A stretch of 62,717 bases of DNA from an uncultured beta proteobacterium (GTDB lineage: Bacteria; Pseudomonadota; Gammaproteobacteria; Burkholderiales; Burkholderiaceae_B). Positions 46,581 to 54,835 of the stretch are shown piece after piece; positions within the stretch are counted from its first letter, which is position 1; every line of letters begins with the position of its first letter. The notes beneath the pieces are model-generated. The model did not search any database and was not told where the DNA came from. It worked only from the letters and a program-made list of their open reading frames with translations. Location: NCBI GenBank assembly GCA_903894155.1, contig CAITPF010000088.1, forward strand, positions 1 through 62,717. Reading direction: 5' to 3'. A program made the position numbers and the translations under genes.

Positions 46581-46739
46581 TCAGAGTGAAATCGCGAGAT
46601 GGTCGGTGATGTGGAACTTCAGCCACGCCAGGTAGATGACGAAGGTGACGATCCACATGGCGATCGTGCCGGCGCGGGATCCGCGCAAGCCCAGCCAGAT
46701 CGCGATCGATCCGGTCAGGAAGGGCAGGAACATGATCAT
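46581..46739 (-). CDS. Small membrane protein, DUF5993-like
   Basis: 52 residues starting MIMFLPFLTGSIAIWLGLRG. I chose the ATG at 46739, nine bases after AAGGAG; the ATG at 46748 abuts the AAGGAG. Two hydrophobic helices and a C-terminal WLKFHITDHLAISL, matching the DUF5993 family that pairs with DsbB-like proteins. Probably a subunit or stabiliser of the DsbB-like enzyme. Confidence 0.75.
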   Translation of the reverse strand: MIMFLPFLTGSIAIWLGLRGSRAGTIAMWIVTFVIYLAWLKFHITDHLAISL

Positions 46740-46818
46740 GGCGGGCATCTCCTTGCGCCAGAGTGGGGTACGCGGCTTCACGCCGCGCGCCGGGTCACTT
46801 TAGCACGGCAGGCCGCGC

Positions 46819-47679
46819 TCAGAACGCGTAGTCGGCCGTGAACGGAAGGCCTGTATGCAGGGTCCGCCCGGCGCCTTCGCGCACGATCGCGTTCATCCCC
46901 ACGCAGATGGCGCCGCCCATGCGCGCCAGCCCGCGGTAGCCCGCCAGTGTCGCGGCGACGCCTGTCGGTGCCATCGCCGTGTTGGGATTGATATCGGGAA
47001 TCGAGCATCGCGTGCAGGGTTTGACCAGGTCGAGCGCGACGGCGCCGCTGCCCGTCGGGATGACGAGGCGCCCGATCTGGTCCTCTTCGTGCGGCGCGAG
47101 GCCGGACAGGACAATGTTGGGCCGAAAACGCTGCACGCCGACGGGGTCAAGGCCCTGGCCGCGCAGACGGCGGTTGAGCTCGTCGATCGCGCCCTGCGTG
47201 ATCACCAGGACCGGGAACCCGTCGCTAAAGAAATTGGGCGCCGATACGCCATGCGTCCAGTCGGGATCCGAAAGGCGTGGGGAATGGCCCGCAAAACGCA
47301 CGAGACGAAACTGCCTGCCCGGAACCGCCAGGAAGGCGTCGAGCCATGTGGCCACGGCGTCGCCCATATCCGCCGCAAGGACCGTGTCGTTCCAGACCGT
47401 GACCTGGCGTAGCGGGCCGTCCCGGTCGAATGGCACATCGACAGGCTCGAACCCGGGCGCGGACATCACCAACCCGCGGTCCGTCAGCGCCGTGCCGATC
47501 CAGCACATATGCGGGATCTGGCGCTGTGTGACGAAGCGTCCCGTCTGGTCGACGATCATCCAGGCGCGGTCGTGCGCAAGGCCGGTCCCGGCAATCCGCG
47601 TCGACTCGAGCGCGATGCCCGCGCACGATTTGACCGGGTAGACGAACAGCAATGAAAGCACGCCGACGCAGTCGCTCAT
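46819..47679 (-). CDS. MOSC-domain protein (YcbX-like)
   Basis: 286 residues from the ATG at 47679, with GAGGGG six bases upstream. N-terminal beta-barrel domain (LLFVYPVKSCAGIALESTRI, AWMIVDQTGRFVTQRQ) and C-terminal MOSC domain with the conserved cysteine in KPCTRCSIPDINPNTA. Members handle molybdenum cofactor or reduce N-hydroxylated compounds. No ferredoxin domain is attached, unlike E. coli YcbX. Divergent from yajQ. Confidence 0.9.
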   Translation of the reverse strand: MSDCVGVLSLLFVYPVKSCAGIALESTRIAGTGLAHDRAWMIVDQTGRFVTQRQIPHMCWIGTALTDRGLVMSAPGFEPVDVPFDRDGPLRQVTVWNDTVLAADMGDAVATWLDAFLAVPGRQFRLVRFAGHSPRLSDPDWTHGVSAPNFFSDGFPVLVITQGAIDELNRRLRGQGLDPVGVQRFRPNIVLSGLAPHEEDQIGRLVIPTGSGAVALDLVKPCTRCSIPDINPNTAMAPTGVAATLAGYRGLARMGGAICVGMNAIVREGAGRTLHTGLPFTADYAF

Positions 47680-47818
47680 GGACAACCCCTCCTCGTTGGG
47701 ACCGCGATCATTCTAGCCTTCGGCGGTGCCTGGGGCCGCGCATTGTGCAGGCGGGCATCGATCGGGTCGTCGTTCGGCTTAAACTGACAGGGTTAGCAAC
47801 ATCTTGCAGGAATTATCC

Positions 47819-48301
47819 ATGCCTTCCTTTGACGTTGTCTCCGAAGTCGACAAGCATGAGCTTGCCAACGCGGTGGATCAGGCCAATCGCGAGTTGGTTA
47901 CCCGTTTCGATTTCAAGGGCACCAGCGCGAAATTCGAGCTCGAGGAATCCGTCGTGACGCAGGTCGCGTCCAGCGCTTTCCAGCTCAAACAGATGCTTGA
48001 TATCCTGCGCGGCCGCATGAGTGCGCGCGGTATTGATACCCGTTGTCTCGATGCGGACGATCCGCTTGAAAATCTCGGTGGGGCGCGCCAGAAGGTGACG
48101 GTCAAGCAGGGTATCGAACAGGCGGTCTCCAAGAAGTTGATCGCCGCCCTCAAGGAAGCCAAGATCAAGGTCGAAACCCAGATCACGGGCGAGAAGCTGC
48201 GCGTGACAGGCAAGAAGCGCGATGACCTTCAGGCGGCCATCGCCCTGCTCAAGAAAACCGAGGTGCCCCTGCCGCTGCAGTTCAACAACTTCAGGGACTG
48301 A
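47819..48301 (+). CDS. YajQ-family nucleotide-binding protein
   Basis: 160 residues from the ATG at 47819, with AGGA upstream. MPSFDVVSEVDKHELANAVD, TRFDFKGTSAKFELEE and the C-terminal PLPLQFNNFRD are the family's fixed ends. The two ferredoxin-like folds bind RNA or, in Xanthomonas, cyclic di-GMP. Single gene, convergent with the oxidoreductase at 48310. Confidence 0.95.
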   Translation: MPSFDVVSEVDKHELANAVDQANRELVTRFDFKGTSAKFELEESVVTQVASSAFQLKQMLDILRGRMSARGIDTRCLDADDPLENLGGARQKVTVKQGIEQAVSKKLIAALKEAKIKVETQITGEKLRVTGKKRDDLQAAIALLKKTEVPLPLQFNNFRD

Positions 48302-48309
48302 GCCTGCGC

Positions 48310-49425
48310 CTAGCGCCCGCCGGTACGCACGTCGCCAAACAGCTTGCCGAGCCCGCGTGGCTGCGAGCGCCAGTACTGCCTGGGCGCCTCGACCTGCGCG
48401 CCGAGTTCGGCGGCTGCGTGCCACGGCCAGCGCGGGTCGTAGAGCATCCCGCGCGCAAGCGCCACCATGTCTGCCTTGCCGCTTGCGATGATCTCTTCGG
48501 CTTGCGCGGGTTCGGTGATCATGCCGACGGCGATGGTTGGCACGCCGGTCGCCTGCTTGATCTGTTGCGCCAGATGGACCTGATACCCGGGGCCGGCTGC
48601 GATTTTCTGCAAGGGCGAAACCCCGCCGCTCGACACATGGATGAAGTCGCATCCGCGCGCCTTGAGCGCCAGCGTAAAGGCAATGCTGTCTTCAATCGTC
48701 TGGCCACCCTCGACCCAGTCGATTGCCGAAATGCGCACACCCAGGGTCATGTTGGGCGCGAGCACCGCGCGCACGGCATCAAACACTTCGAGCGGGAAGC
48801 GCATGCGATTTTCGAGCGATCCGCCATAGGCGTCGGTGCGATGGTTCGCAAGCGGCGACAGGAACTGGTGCATCAGGTAGCCGTGTGCGCCGTGCAGCTC
48901 GATACCGTCAAAGCCTAAGCGCGCCGAGCGAATCGCGGCGGTCACGAAGGCCTCGCGCACCCGATCCATATCCGCACGCGTCATTTCGATGGGCGCGGGC
49001 TCGTCGGGCAAATGCGGGATTGCGCTCGGGGCCATCGGGCGCCATCCGCCATCTTCGGGGAGTTGCAGGCTGCCGCCGTCCCATGGACTACGGCTCGACG
49101 CCTTGCGCCCGGCATGGGCGAGCTGGATGAGGATCGGCATTGGCGTCGCATACGCGCGCACCGACTTCATGACCCGGCCAAGCGCGGCTTCGGTTGCGTC
49201 AGACCACAGGCCAAGACAACCCGGGGTGATTCGGCCAATATCCTCGACGGCGGTGGCTTCGATGATCAGGGCGCCTGCCCCGGATAACGCCATGTGCCCG
49301 AGGTGGATCAGGTGCCAGTCGTTGGCGAGGCCGTCCTCGGAGGTGTATTGGCACATGGGGGCGATGACGATGCGGTTGGGCAGCGTGACCGGGCCCAGGG
49401 TGATTGGCGAAAACAGGATGCTCAT
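48310..49425 (-). CDS. Old-yellow-enzyme oxidoreductase (YqjM/XenA-like)
   Basis: 371-residue FMN TIM-barrel. N-terminal LFSPITLGPVTLPNRIVIAPMCQYTSEDG with the YqjM-type cysteine; QLAHAGRKASS; active-site ELHGAHGYLMHQFLSPLANHRTD (two histidines); FMN phosphate site near VGMITEPAQAEEII and VALARGMLYDPRWPWHAA. It reduces activated C=C bonds with NAD(P)H; the natural substrate is unknown. It lies 44 bases after the DNA repair gene on the same strand. Confidence 0.93.
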   Translation of the reverse strand: MSILFSPITLGPVTLPNRIVIAPMCQYTSEDGLANDWHLIHLGHMALSGAGALIIEATAVEDIGRITPGCLGLWSDATEAALGRVMKSVRAYATPMPILIQLAHAGRKASSRSPWDGGSLQLPEDGGWRPMAPSAIPHLPDEPAPIEMTRADMDRVREAFVTAAIRSARLGFDGIELHGAHGYLMHQFLSPLANHRTDAYGGSLENRMRFPLEVFDAVRAVLAPNMTLGVRISAIDWVEGGQTIEDSIAFTLALKARGCDFIHVSSGGVSPLQKIAAGPGYQVHLAQQIKQATGVPTIAVGMITEPAQAEEIIASGKADMVALARGMLYDPRWPWHAAAELGAQVEAPRQYWRSQPRGLGKLFGDVRTGGR

Positions 49426-49469
49426 GGCTGAATGGTTTCCAGGTGATTGAATCTTTGTCGAGTGCGATG

Positions 49470-50330
49470 CTAACGGTCGGCCGCACCCGCGGCAAGTTGG
49501 CTGGCCTCCCAGCCGAGCATCGCGGCCTTACGCTCGGGCCCCCAGCGGTATTGACCGGATTCGCCGGATTCGCGAATGATCCGGTGGCACGGGATCAGGT
49601 AACCGATCTGGTTGGCCCCGATGGCGCTGCCGACCGCGCGCGCCGCACGTGGGTTGCCGGCCCTTGCGGCCAGCTGACCATAGGAAAGCACCTGGCCCGC
49701 CGGCACCTCGAGCAGCGCCTCCCAGACCTTGATCTGGAAATTCGTGCCGCGCAGCAGGACGTGCAGCTTGCCCGGGGCCTCATGATGCCCGAAGACCTGG
49801 CCGGCGGTCTGACGGGCCGCAGCGTCATCGTGGACGAATCGCGCACGCGGCCATTGCGCACGCAGGCGTTGCACCAGGTCGTCAATGTCGTCCTGTGCAA
49901 ATTGCAGGAAGCAGATTCCGCGCGACGTCCAGCCGATCACCGCGCTGCCGAACGGCGTCGCGGCGGTGCCCCACCGGACCTCGACGCCCTCGGCGCCGCT
50001 CTGGATCTCCCCGGGCGTCATGGCTTCACAGCTCACCATCAGGTCGTGCAGGCGCCCCGGCCCCGAAAGCCCAACGGCAATCGACGTGGTCAGCACATCG
50101 GTCGGGGCACGCAGCTGCCGGCGCGCGTGTTCCTTGGTCAGGTATTGCAGGAATCGTTTGGGCGAAACCCCCGCCCAGTCCGAAAACACCCGCTGAAGTC
50201 GGCTCTCGCTCAATCCGACCGCGGCGGCGACGTCACTCAGTTCGGGTTGCTGGTTCGCATGCTCGCGCAGAAACCGGATCGCGCGAGCGACCACGTCGTA
50301 CTGATGGCTGGCTTCTGCGCATTGGGGCAT
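49470..50330 (-). CDS. AraC HTH / O6-alkylguanine-DNA methyltransferase fusion
   Basis: 286 residues: AraC-type DNA-binding domain (about 12-110; ELSDVAAAVGLSESRLQRVF) fused to a methyltransferase domain (about 120-270) whose acceptor is Cys248 in PCHRII. The N-terminal zinc/methylphosphotriester domain of true Ada is absent, so it probably repairs O6-alkylguanine and may act in transcription without the Ada switch. The 252 bases upstream, to the exported-protein gene, hold no other gene. Confidence 0.92.
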   Translation of the reverse strand: MPQCAEASHQYDVVARAIRFLREHANQQPELSDVAAAVGLSESRLQRVFSDWAGVSPKRFLQYLTKEHARRQLRAPTDVLTTSIAVGLSGPGRLHDLMVSCEAMTPGEIQSGAEGVEVRWGTAATPFGSAVIGWTSRGICFLQFAQDDIDDLVQRLRAQWPRARFVHDDAAARQTAGQVFGHHEAPGKLHVLLRGTNFQIKVWEALLEVPAGQVLSYGQLAARAGNPRAARAVGSAIGANQIGYLIPCHRIIRESGESGQYRWGPERKAAMLGWEASQLAAGAADR

Positions 50331-50582
50331 GGCGCTTCCTTGATCTAAGACACAACGGCATCAGTGTCGGGCGGCGCGATGGCGGCGTCCACCCGATTCT
50401 TGCTATTTGCCGCGCCCGGTGAAGAACATTCTGAATTGTAGGGCGGGCCCCAATGCGCAAGCCGCTGGGTGCTGGCGCCGGGTCCCATGGAAAGTGTTAC
50501 GCTTTCAGCATGGCATTGCGAATGCCGGGGTGGGGTGCGTGGTGCGTTCCAACCGGGCAGTGCCCTTAGCTGGAGTTAAGCC

Positions 50583-51032
50583 ATGTCATTCATTCGTAAG
50601 TTCCTGACCATGATCGTTCTCGGGCTGGCCATGGTCGCCGCCGGTTCGGCCTATGCCCAGAATTCCAAGCAGCCTTCGGGCAAGGTGCAGATCGACGAGA
50701 CGCAGTTCGGCTTTATCGTTGGCGGCAGCGTCGGTGGCGGTGATCTGGAGTTCAAGGGCAAGAAGTACCCGTTCAAGATCGGCGGCCTGAGCGTTGGCGC
50801 CAACTTCGGCGTCTCCAAGCTTTCCGCAGCCGGCGAAGTCTACGACCTGCAGGATATTTCCAAGTTTCCCGGTACCTACGTCAAGCTCGACGGCAATATC
50901 ACGCTCGGCGGCGGCGTCGGCGGCATGGTTCTCAAGAACGAGAACGGCGTCATCATGCGCCTCAATACGACTCAGCAGGGTATCCAGCTGAACCTGAGCG
51001 CCAACGGCGTGTCAGTGAAGTTCGACAAGTAA
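50583..51032 (+). CDS. Exported protein of unknown function, glycine-rich beta
   Basis: 149 residues. The signal peptide MSFIRKFLTMIVLGLAMVAA ends near AYA-QNS (residue 25), so periplasmic or outer membrane. The mature part has repeated short glycine-rich strands (FIVGGSVGGGDLEFKGKKYP, FKIGGLSVGANFGVSKLSAA, NITLGGGVGGMVLKNENG), pointing to an all-beta fold. No cysteine. I do not recognise the family with certainty. A ribosome site GGAG lies 9 bases before the ATG. Confidence 0.75.
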   Translation: MSFIRKFLTMIVLGLAMVAAGSAYAQNSKQPSGKVQIDETQFGFIVGGSVGGGDLEFKGKKYPFKIGGLSVGANFGVSKLSAAGEVYDLQDISKFPGTYVKLDGNITLGGGVGGMVLKNENGVIMRLNTTQQGIQLNLSANGVSVKFDK

Positions 51033-51057
51033 TCGGAAACGTTGCGCGCGCCGCAGC

Positions 51058-51999
51058 TCACACGCTGCGGTGGCGCGTCAATAGTGCCTCGCGCGTCGTG
51101 GGTTGCGCGAGCCGGTCCAGCCACCACTGCAGTGCCCGTCCGGGCTTGCGGGCGCTCTGGCGCCACGCGTAGCGCGATTGCGTCTTGCGCTCCGGCTGCG
51201 CCACCTTCTTTTCGACGAGCCGACCCGTCTCGAGATACGGTCGCGCCATGGGCTCCGGGACGAAACCTGCGCCCAGCCCACGCATCTGTGCATCGAGCTT
51301 GGCCTGCATGCTGGCGACCGTCATCACGTCCTGACCCCGCGCCACGCCAATCGTGACGCCGTCGCCTCGCGGGATGGAATCCGCGACGGTAATGATCCTG
51401 TAGCGTGCGATGTCGGCCGGCGCGATCGGTTCCGCGGCCTGCGCGAGCGGATGGTGCGGCGCGACGACGAAAACGAACGTCAGGTTGCCGATAGGGTGAT
51501 GGTGAAGGTCGGGGCTCAGCATGATCGCGACATCGGGCACGCCGATGGCAAGGTCTGCGAGCCCGTTATCGAGCACTGCCGCAGTGCCCGAGAGCGCCTC
51601 GTCGCGAAGCCGCAGCCGGGTCGGCGGATTTTCGGCAAGGAATGCCTCGCAGAGCTCCATGATCGCCGCACGCGATATCACGGTATCGACGGCAATCGTC
51701 AGCTGTGCCTCCCATCCCGTGGCGACGCGCCGAACCCGGTTGGCGATCGCATCCATTTCCTCCAGTAGCTTCGTCCCTTCAGCCAGCAACTCCTTGCCCG
51801 CGGCGGTCGGGCGCGCCTGGCGCGAGCTTCGGTCAAAGAGCAGGACATCCAGCGCATCTTCCATCTGACGCACGCGGTAGGTCAGGGCGCTGGGCACCAC
51901 GCCCAGCTCGCGGGCGGCTGCCGCGAAGCTGCCGGTCGCAGCGATCGTCTGCAGCATGCAAAGGGCTTCGGGCGTGAGTGGATTGTTCGAATTTTGCAT
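51058..51999 (-). CDS. LysR-family regulator (YhaJ-like)
   Basis: 313 residues from the ATG at 51999. N-terminal winged helix (LTPEALCMLQTIAATGSFAA, ELGVVPSALTYRVRQMEDAL), then the effector-binding domain. Divergent from a pirin gene and close to a DoxX gene, the same trio as yhaJ, yhaK and a DoxX-type protein in enterobacteria; there YhaJ responds to aromatic compounds. The effector here is unknown. The intergenic region (52000-52148) should hold its operator. Confidence 0.92.
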   Translation of the reverse strand: MQNSNNPLTPEALCMLQTIAATGSFAAAARELGVVPSALTYRVRQMEDALDVLLFDRSSRQARPTAAGKELLAEGTKLLEEMDAIANRVRRVATGWEAQLTIAVDTVISRAAIMELCEAFLAENPPTRLRLRDEALSGTAAVLDNGLADLAIGVPDVAIMLSPDLHHHPIGNLTFVFVVAPHHPLAQAAEPIAPADIARYRIITVADSIPRGDGVTIGVARGQDVMTVASMQAKLDAQMRGLGAGFVPEPMARPYLETGRLVEKKVAQPERKTQSRYAWRQSARKPGRALQWWLDRLAQPTTREALLTRHRSV

Positions 52000-52148
52000 A
52001 ATCAGGAACGTTTGATTCAAATAAATTGAATGATGACATCAAATGATTGCGATGGCAACGCCTTGCCCGCACCGTAAAGTCTCACCCATGCAGAGGTTGC
52101 GCGCGGCAGTGGGCCAGCGCCACATCATTCCAATCCGGAGGCATCGCC

Positions 52149-52850
52149 ATGATCAGGTTTCGCAGGTCGCAGGAGCGCGGGTTTGCCGACCACGGCTGGC
52201 TCAAGTCGTTTCACAGCTTTTCGTTCGCAAACTACTACGACCCGGCGCACATGGGCTGGGGCAATCTGCGCGTGATCAACGAGGATCGCGTGGCGCCAGG
52301 CACCGGGTTTGGCACGCATGGCCACAAGGACATGGAAATCGTCAGTTATGTCCTGCAAGGCAATCTGGCGCACCAGGACAGCATGGGCAACGTGCGCGGC
52401 ATTCCGCCAGGCGACGTGCAACGTATGAGCGCGGGCTCGGGCGTGCGGCACAGCGAGTTCAATCATGCTGAAGGCCTGGTCACGCACTTCCTGCAGATCT
52501 GGATTGAGCCCTCGGTCAAGGGCATCGAACCCAGCTACGAGCAGAAGACGGTTCCGGATTCGGAAAAGCGCGGTCGCCTTTGCCGGGTGGCCGGGCCCGC
52601 GGGGATTGAAAGCTCCGTGACCATCAGCGCGGACGCGATTCTCTATGCAGGTCTGTTCGATGGCGACGAATCCGCGCGCCTGGCGATTGATTCAGCCCGC
52701 AAGGCCTATGTGCATCTGGTGCGCGGGGATCTGTCGGTCAACGGTCACGCGCTTGCCGCAGGCGATGCGGCGCTGATCGAGGGCGAAACCGAGATCGCGC
52801 TCTCGGAAGGGCGCAACGCCGAAGTGCTCGTGTTCGATCTCGCGCCCTAA
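52149..52850 (+). CDS. Pirin-family protein (YhaK/YhhW-like)
   Basis: 233 residues from the ATG at 52149, with GGAGG 9 bases upstream. Bicupin with metal ligands in the first cupin: HGHKDMEIVSYVLQGNLAHQ and GVRHSEFNHAEG. HSFSFANYYDPAHMGWGNLR is the conserved pirin start. Some members open quercetin-like flavonols; others are redox sensors. Divergent from the LysR gene. Confidence 0.92.
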   Translation: MIRFRRSQERGFADHGWLKSFHSFSFANYYDPAHMGWGNLRVINEDRVAPGTGFGTHGHKDMEIVSYVLQGNLAHQDSMGNVRGIPPGDVQRMSAGSGVRHSEFNHAEGLVTHFLQIWIEPSVKGIEPSYEQKTVPDSEKRGRLCRVAGPAGIESSVTISADAILYAGLFDGDESARLAIDSARKAYVHLVRGDLSVNGHALAAGDAALIEGETEIALSEGRNAEVLVFDLAP

Positions 52851-53012
52851 CGATTTTTGCCGGCGGCCCCCGCAGGCCGACCGGTGCAGTGCGTTGTCGT
52901 GATGTGCCCGGGTTTCATCCGGGGGTCACGGATTCATTTTCATTTTGTAGTCGCTTCTGTTCTTTTTTTCACTGCTATTTAGATTTATTCATTTTCACAA
53001 CTCGAGGACTTC

Positions 53013-53447
53013 ATGATGACTAACACCTTCCAATCCGCTACTGCCCTGCTGGGTCGCCTGTTGCTTGCCGCGCTGTTCCTGCCGGCCGGCATTGCCAAAC
53101 TCGCCGGCTTCGCCGGCACGGTCGGCACCATCGCTTCGGTCGGGCTTCCCTTGCCTGCCGTTGGCGCAACGATCGCGGTGCTGGTCGAGATTCTGGGCGC
53201 CGTTGCGCTGATCGTCGGATACGGCACGCGCGCCGCCGCTCTGGTGATGGCGATTTTCACGCTGGTAGCCACTTACTTCTTCCACGCCTTCTGGGCTGCC
53301 CCGGCTGACCAGGCGTTCGTTGTTTCGCTGCTGTTCTACAAGAACATTGCTGTTGTCGGCGGTCTGCTGGTCGTGGCGGCATTCGGCCCCGGCGCCTGGA
53401 GCATCGAAGGGCGCGGCGCGTCGCACAACGGGCCCCTGGTGCATTGA
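53013..53447 (+). CDS. DoxX-family membrane protein
   Basis: 144 residues, four predicted helices (about 10-30, 45-68, 75-95 and 108-128). LLGRLLLAALFLPAGIAKLA and the HAFWAAP segment are typical of DoxX/YphA proteins, whose biochemical role is poorly defined (quinone or thiosulfate related in some). It follows the pirin gene by 162 bases on the same strand, so it may share LysR control. Confidence 0.88.
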   Translation: MMTNTFQSATALLGRLLLAALFLPAGIAKLAGFAGTVGTIASVGLPLPAVGATIAVLVEILGAVALIVGYGTRAAALVMAIFTLVATYFFHAFWAAPADQAFVVSLLFYKNIAVVGGLLVVAAFGPGAWSIEGRGASHNGPLVH

Positions 53448-53512
53448 AAATGCGCGGCGCACGCGCCTGATCGAAGCGCCGGGCGCCGGCGCAGACCGGC
53501 CCCGCGCCACCA

Positions 53513-53551
53513 AATTCGGGCATACTGTGCGGCATAGCCGCTTCCCGAATT
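53513..53551 (+). promoter_or_regulatory. Nested inverted repeat upstream of otnK
   Basis: AATTCGGG (53513-53520) and CCCGAATT (53544-53551) are perfect 8-base arms. Inside them GCGGC (53529-53533) and GCCGC (53537-53541) pair around ATA. It ends 15 bases before the otnK ATG, overlapping the ribosome-site region, so it may be an operator or an RNA hairpin controlling the operon. Confidence 0.5.
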
Positions 53552-53566
53552 GTGTGCGCAACGAAC

Positions 53567-54835
53567 ATGAACGATCTCCTGCTGGGTTGCATCGCCGACG
53601 ATTTCACGGGCGCCACGGATCTGGCCAACAACCTGGTGCGTGCGGGGATGCGGGTGGTGCAAACCGCCGGCGTGCCGGCAACCCCGCTCGACACGACGGC
53701 TGATGCCGTCGTTGTCTCGCTCAAATCACGTACGATCCCCCCTGCGCAGGCCGCGGCCCAGTCGGTGCAGGCGCTGCGCTGGCTGCAGACGCAGGGTGCG
53801 CGCCAGATCTACTTCAAGTACTGCTCAACCTTCGATTCAACTGCGCAGGGCAACATTGGCCCCGTGACCGATGCGCTGATGGATGCGCTGGGCTGCGATT
53901 TCACGGTCGCCACGCCGGCCTTTCCGGATGTCGGCCGCACGGTGTTCAAGGGGTACCTGTTTGTTGGCGATGTGTTGCTGCACGAAAGCGGCATGCAGGA
54001 TCACCCTCTCACCCCCATGACCGATCCCTCGCTGGTGCGCGTCCTGCAGGCGCAGACGCGCCGGCGCGTGGGCCTGATCGACTACGCCGTGCTGGCGCAG
54101 GGCCTTGACGCGATTCGCGCGCGGATCTCCCGGCTTCGCGCCGATGGTGTGGGGATCGCAATCGTCGATGCGGTCAGCAATGCGGATTTGATGCGGCTTG
54201 GCCCGGCGCTGGCGGATTTGCCGCTGGTGACGGCGGGTTCGGGCGTGGCAATCGCGCTGCCGGCGAATTTTGGCATTACGCCAAATTCCCAGGCGAGCGC
54301 TCTTCCGGCGCTCAGCGGTTTTCGGGCGGTGGTGTCCGGCAGTTGCTCACGTGCGACCAATGGGCAAGTGGCTGAGTTTCTGTCCGCTGGACGGCCTGCG
54401 CTCGCGCTCGATCCCCTGGCGTTATGCGATGGTGATGAAGCGATCGAGCGCGCGCTCGACTGGGCCCGGCCGTTACTGGGCGATCAGCCGATCCTCGTGT
54501 ATTCGACCGCAGCGCCGGAAGGCCTGCGGCGTATCCAGGAGCAGCTGGGCGTGGCGCGCGCGGGTGAAATCGTCGAGCGCGCGCTTGCGCGCATCGCTTG
54601 CGGGCTTGTGCAGTCGGGCGTTGGGCAACTCGTGGTGGCCGGCGGCGAGACTTCCGGCGCCGTCGTTCAGGCGCTGGGCATCACGCAATTGCAGATCGGC
54701 CCGCAAATCGATCCTGGTGTTCCGTGGTGTGCGGCAAAATCCCCGATCGCCGGGGGCACGCTGCATGTCGCGCTCAAGTCCGGCAACTTCGGGTCGCCCG
54801 ATTTTTTCACCGGGGCCTTCGGCAGGATTGCGTGA
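53567..54835 (+). CDS. otnK: 3-oxo-tetronate kinase (DUF1537 family)
   Basis: 422 residues from the ATG at 53567. N-terminal LLGCIADDFTGATDLANNLV and QIYFKYCSTFDSTAQGNIGP, with the C-terminal nucleotide-binding part VVAGGETSGAVVQALGI, are the signature of the OtnK branch. It phosphorylates 3-oxo-tetronate in four-carbon acid sugar breakdown. Its stop overlaps the next ATG (TGATG). Confidence 0.92.
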   Translation: MNDLLLGCIADDFTGATDLANNLVRAGMRVVQTAGVPATPLDTTADAVVVSLKSRTIPPAQAAAQSVQALRWLQTQGARQIYFKYCSTFDSTAQGNIGPVTDALMDALGCDFTVATPAFPDVGRTVFKGYLFVGDVLLHESGMQDHPLTPMTDPSLVRVLQAQTRRRVGLIDYAVLAQGLDAIRARISRLRADGVGIAIVDAVSNADLMRLGPALADLPLVTAGSGVAIALPANFGITPNSQASALPALSGFRAVVSGSCSRATNGQVAEFLSAGRPALALDPLALCDGDEAIERALDWARPLLGDQPILVYSTAAPEGLRRIQEQLGVARAGEIVERALARIACGLVQSGVGQLVVAGGETSGAVVQALGITQLQIGPQIDPGVPWCAAKSPIAGGTLHVALKSGNFGSPDFFTGAFGRIA

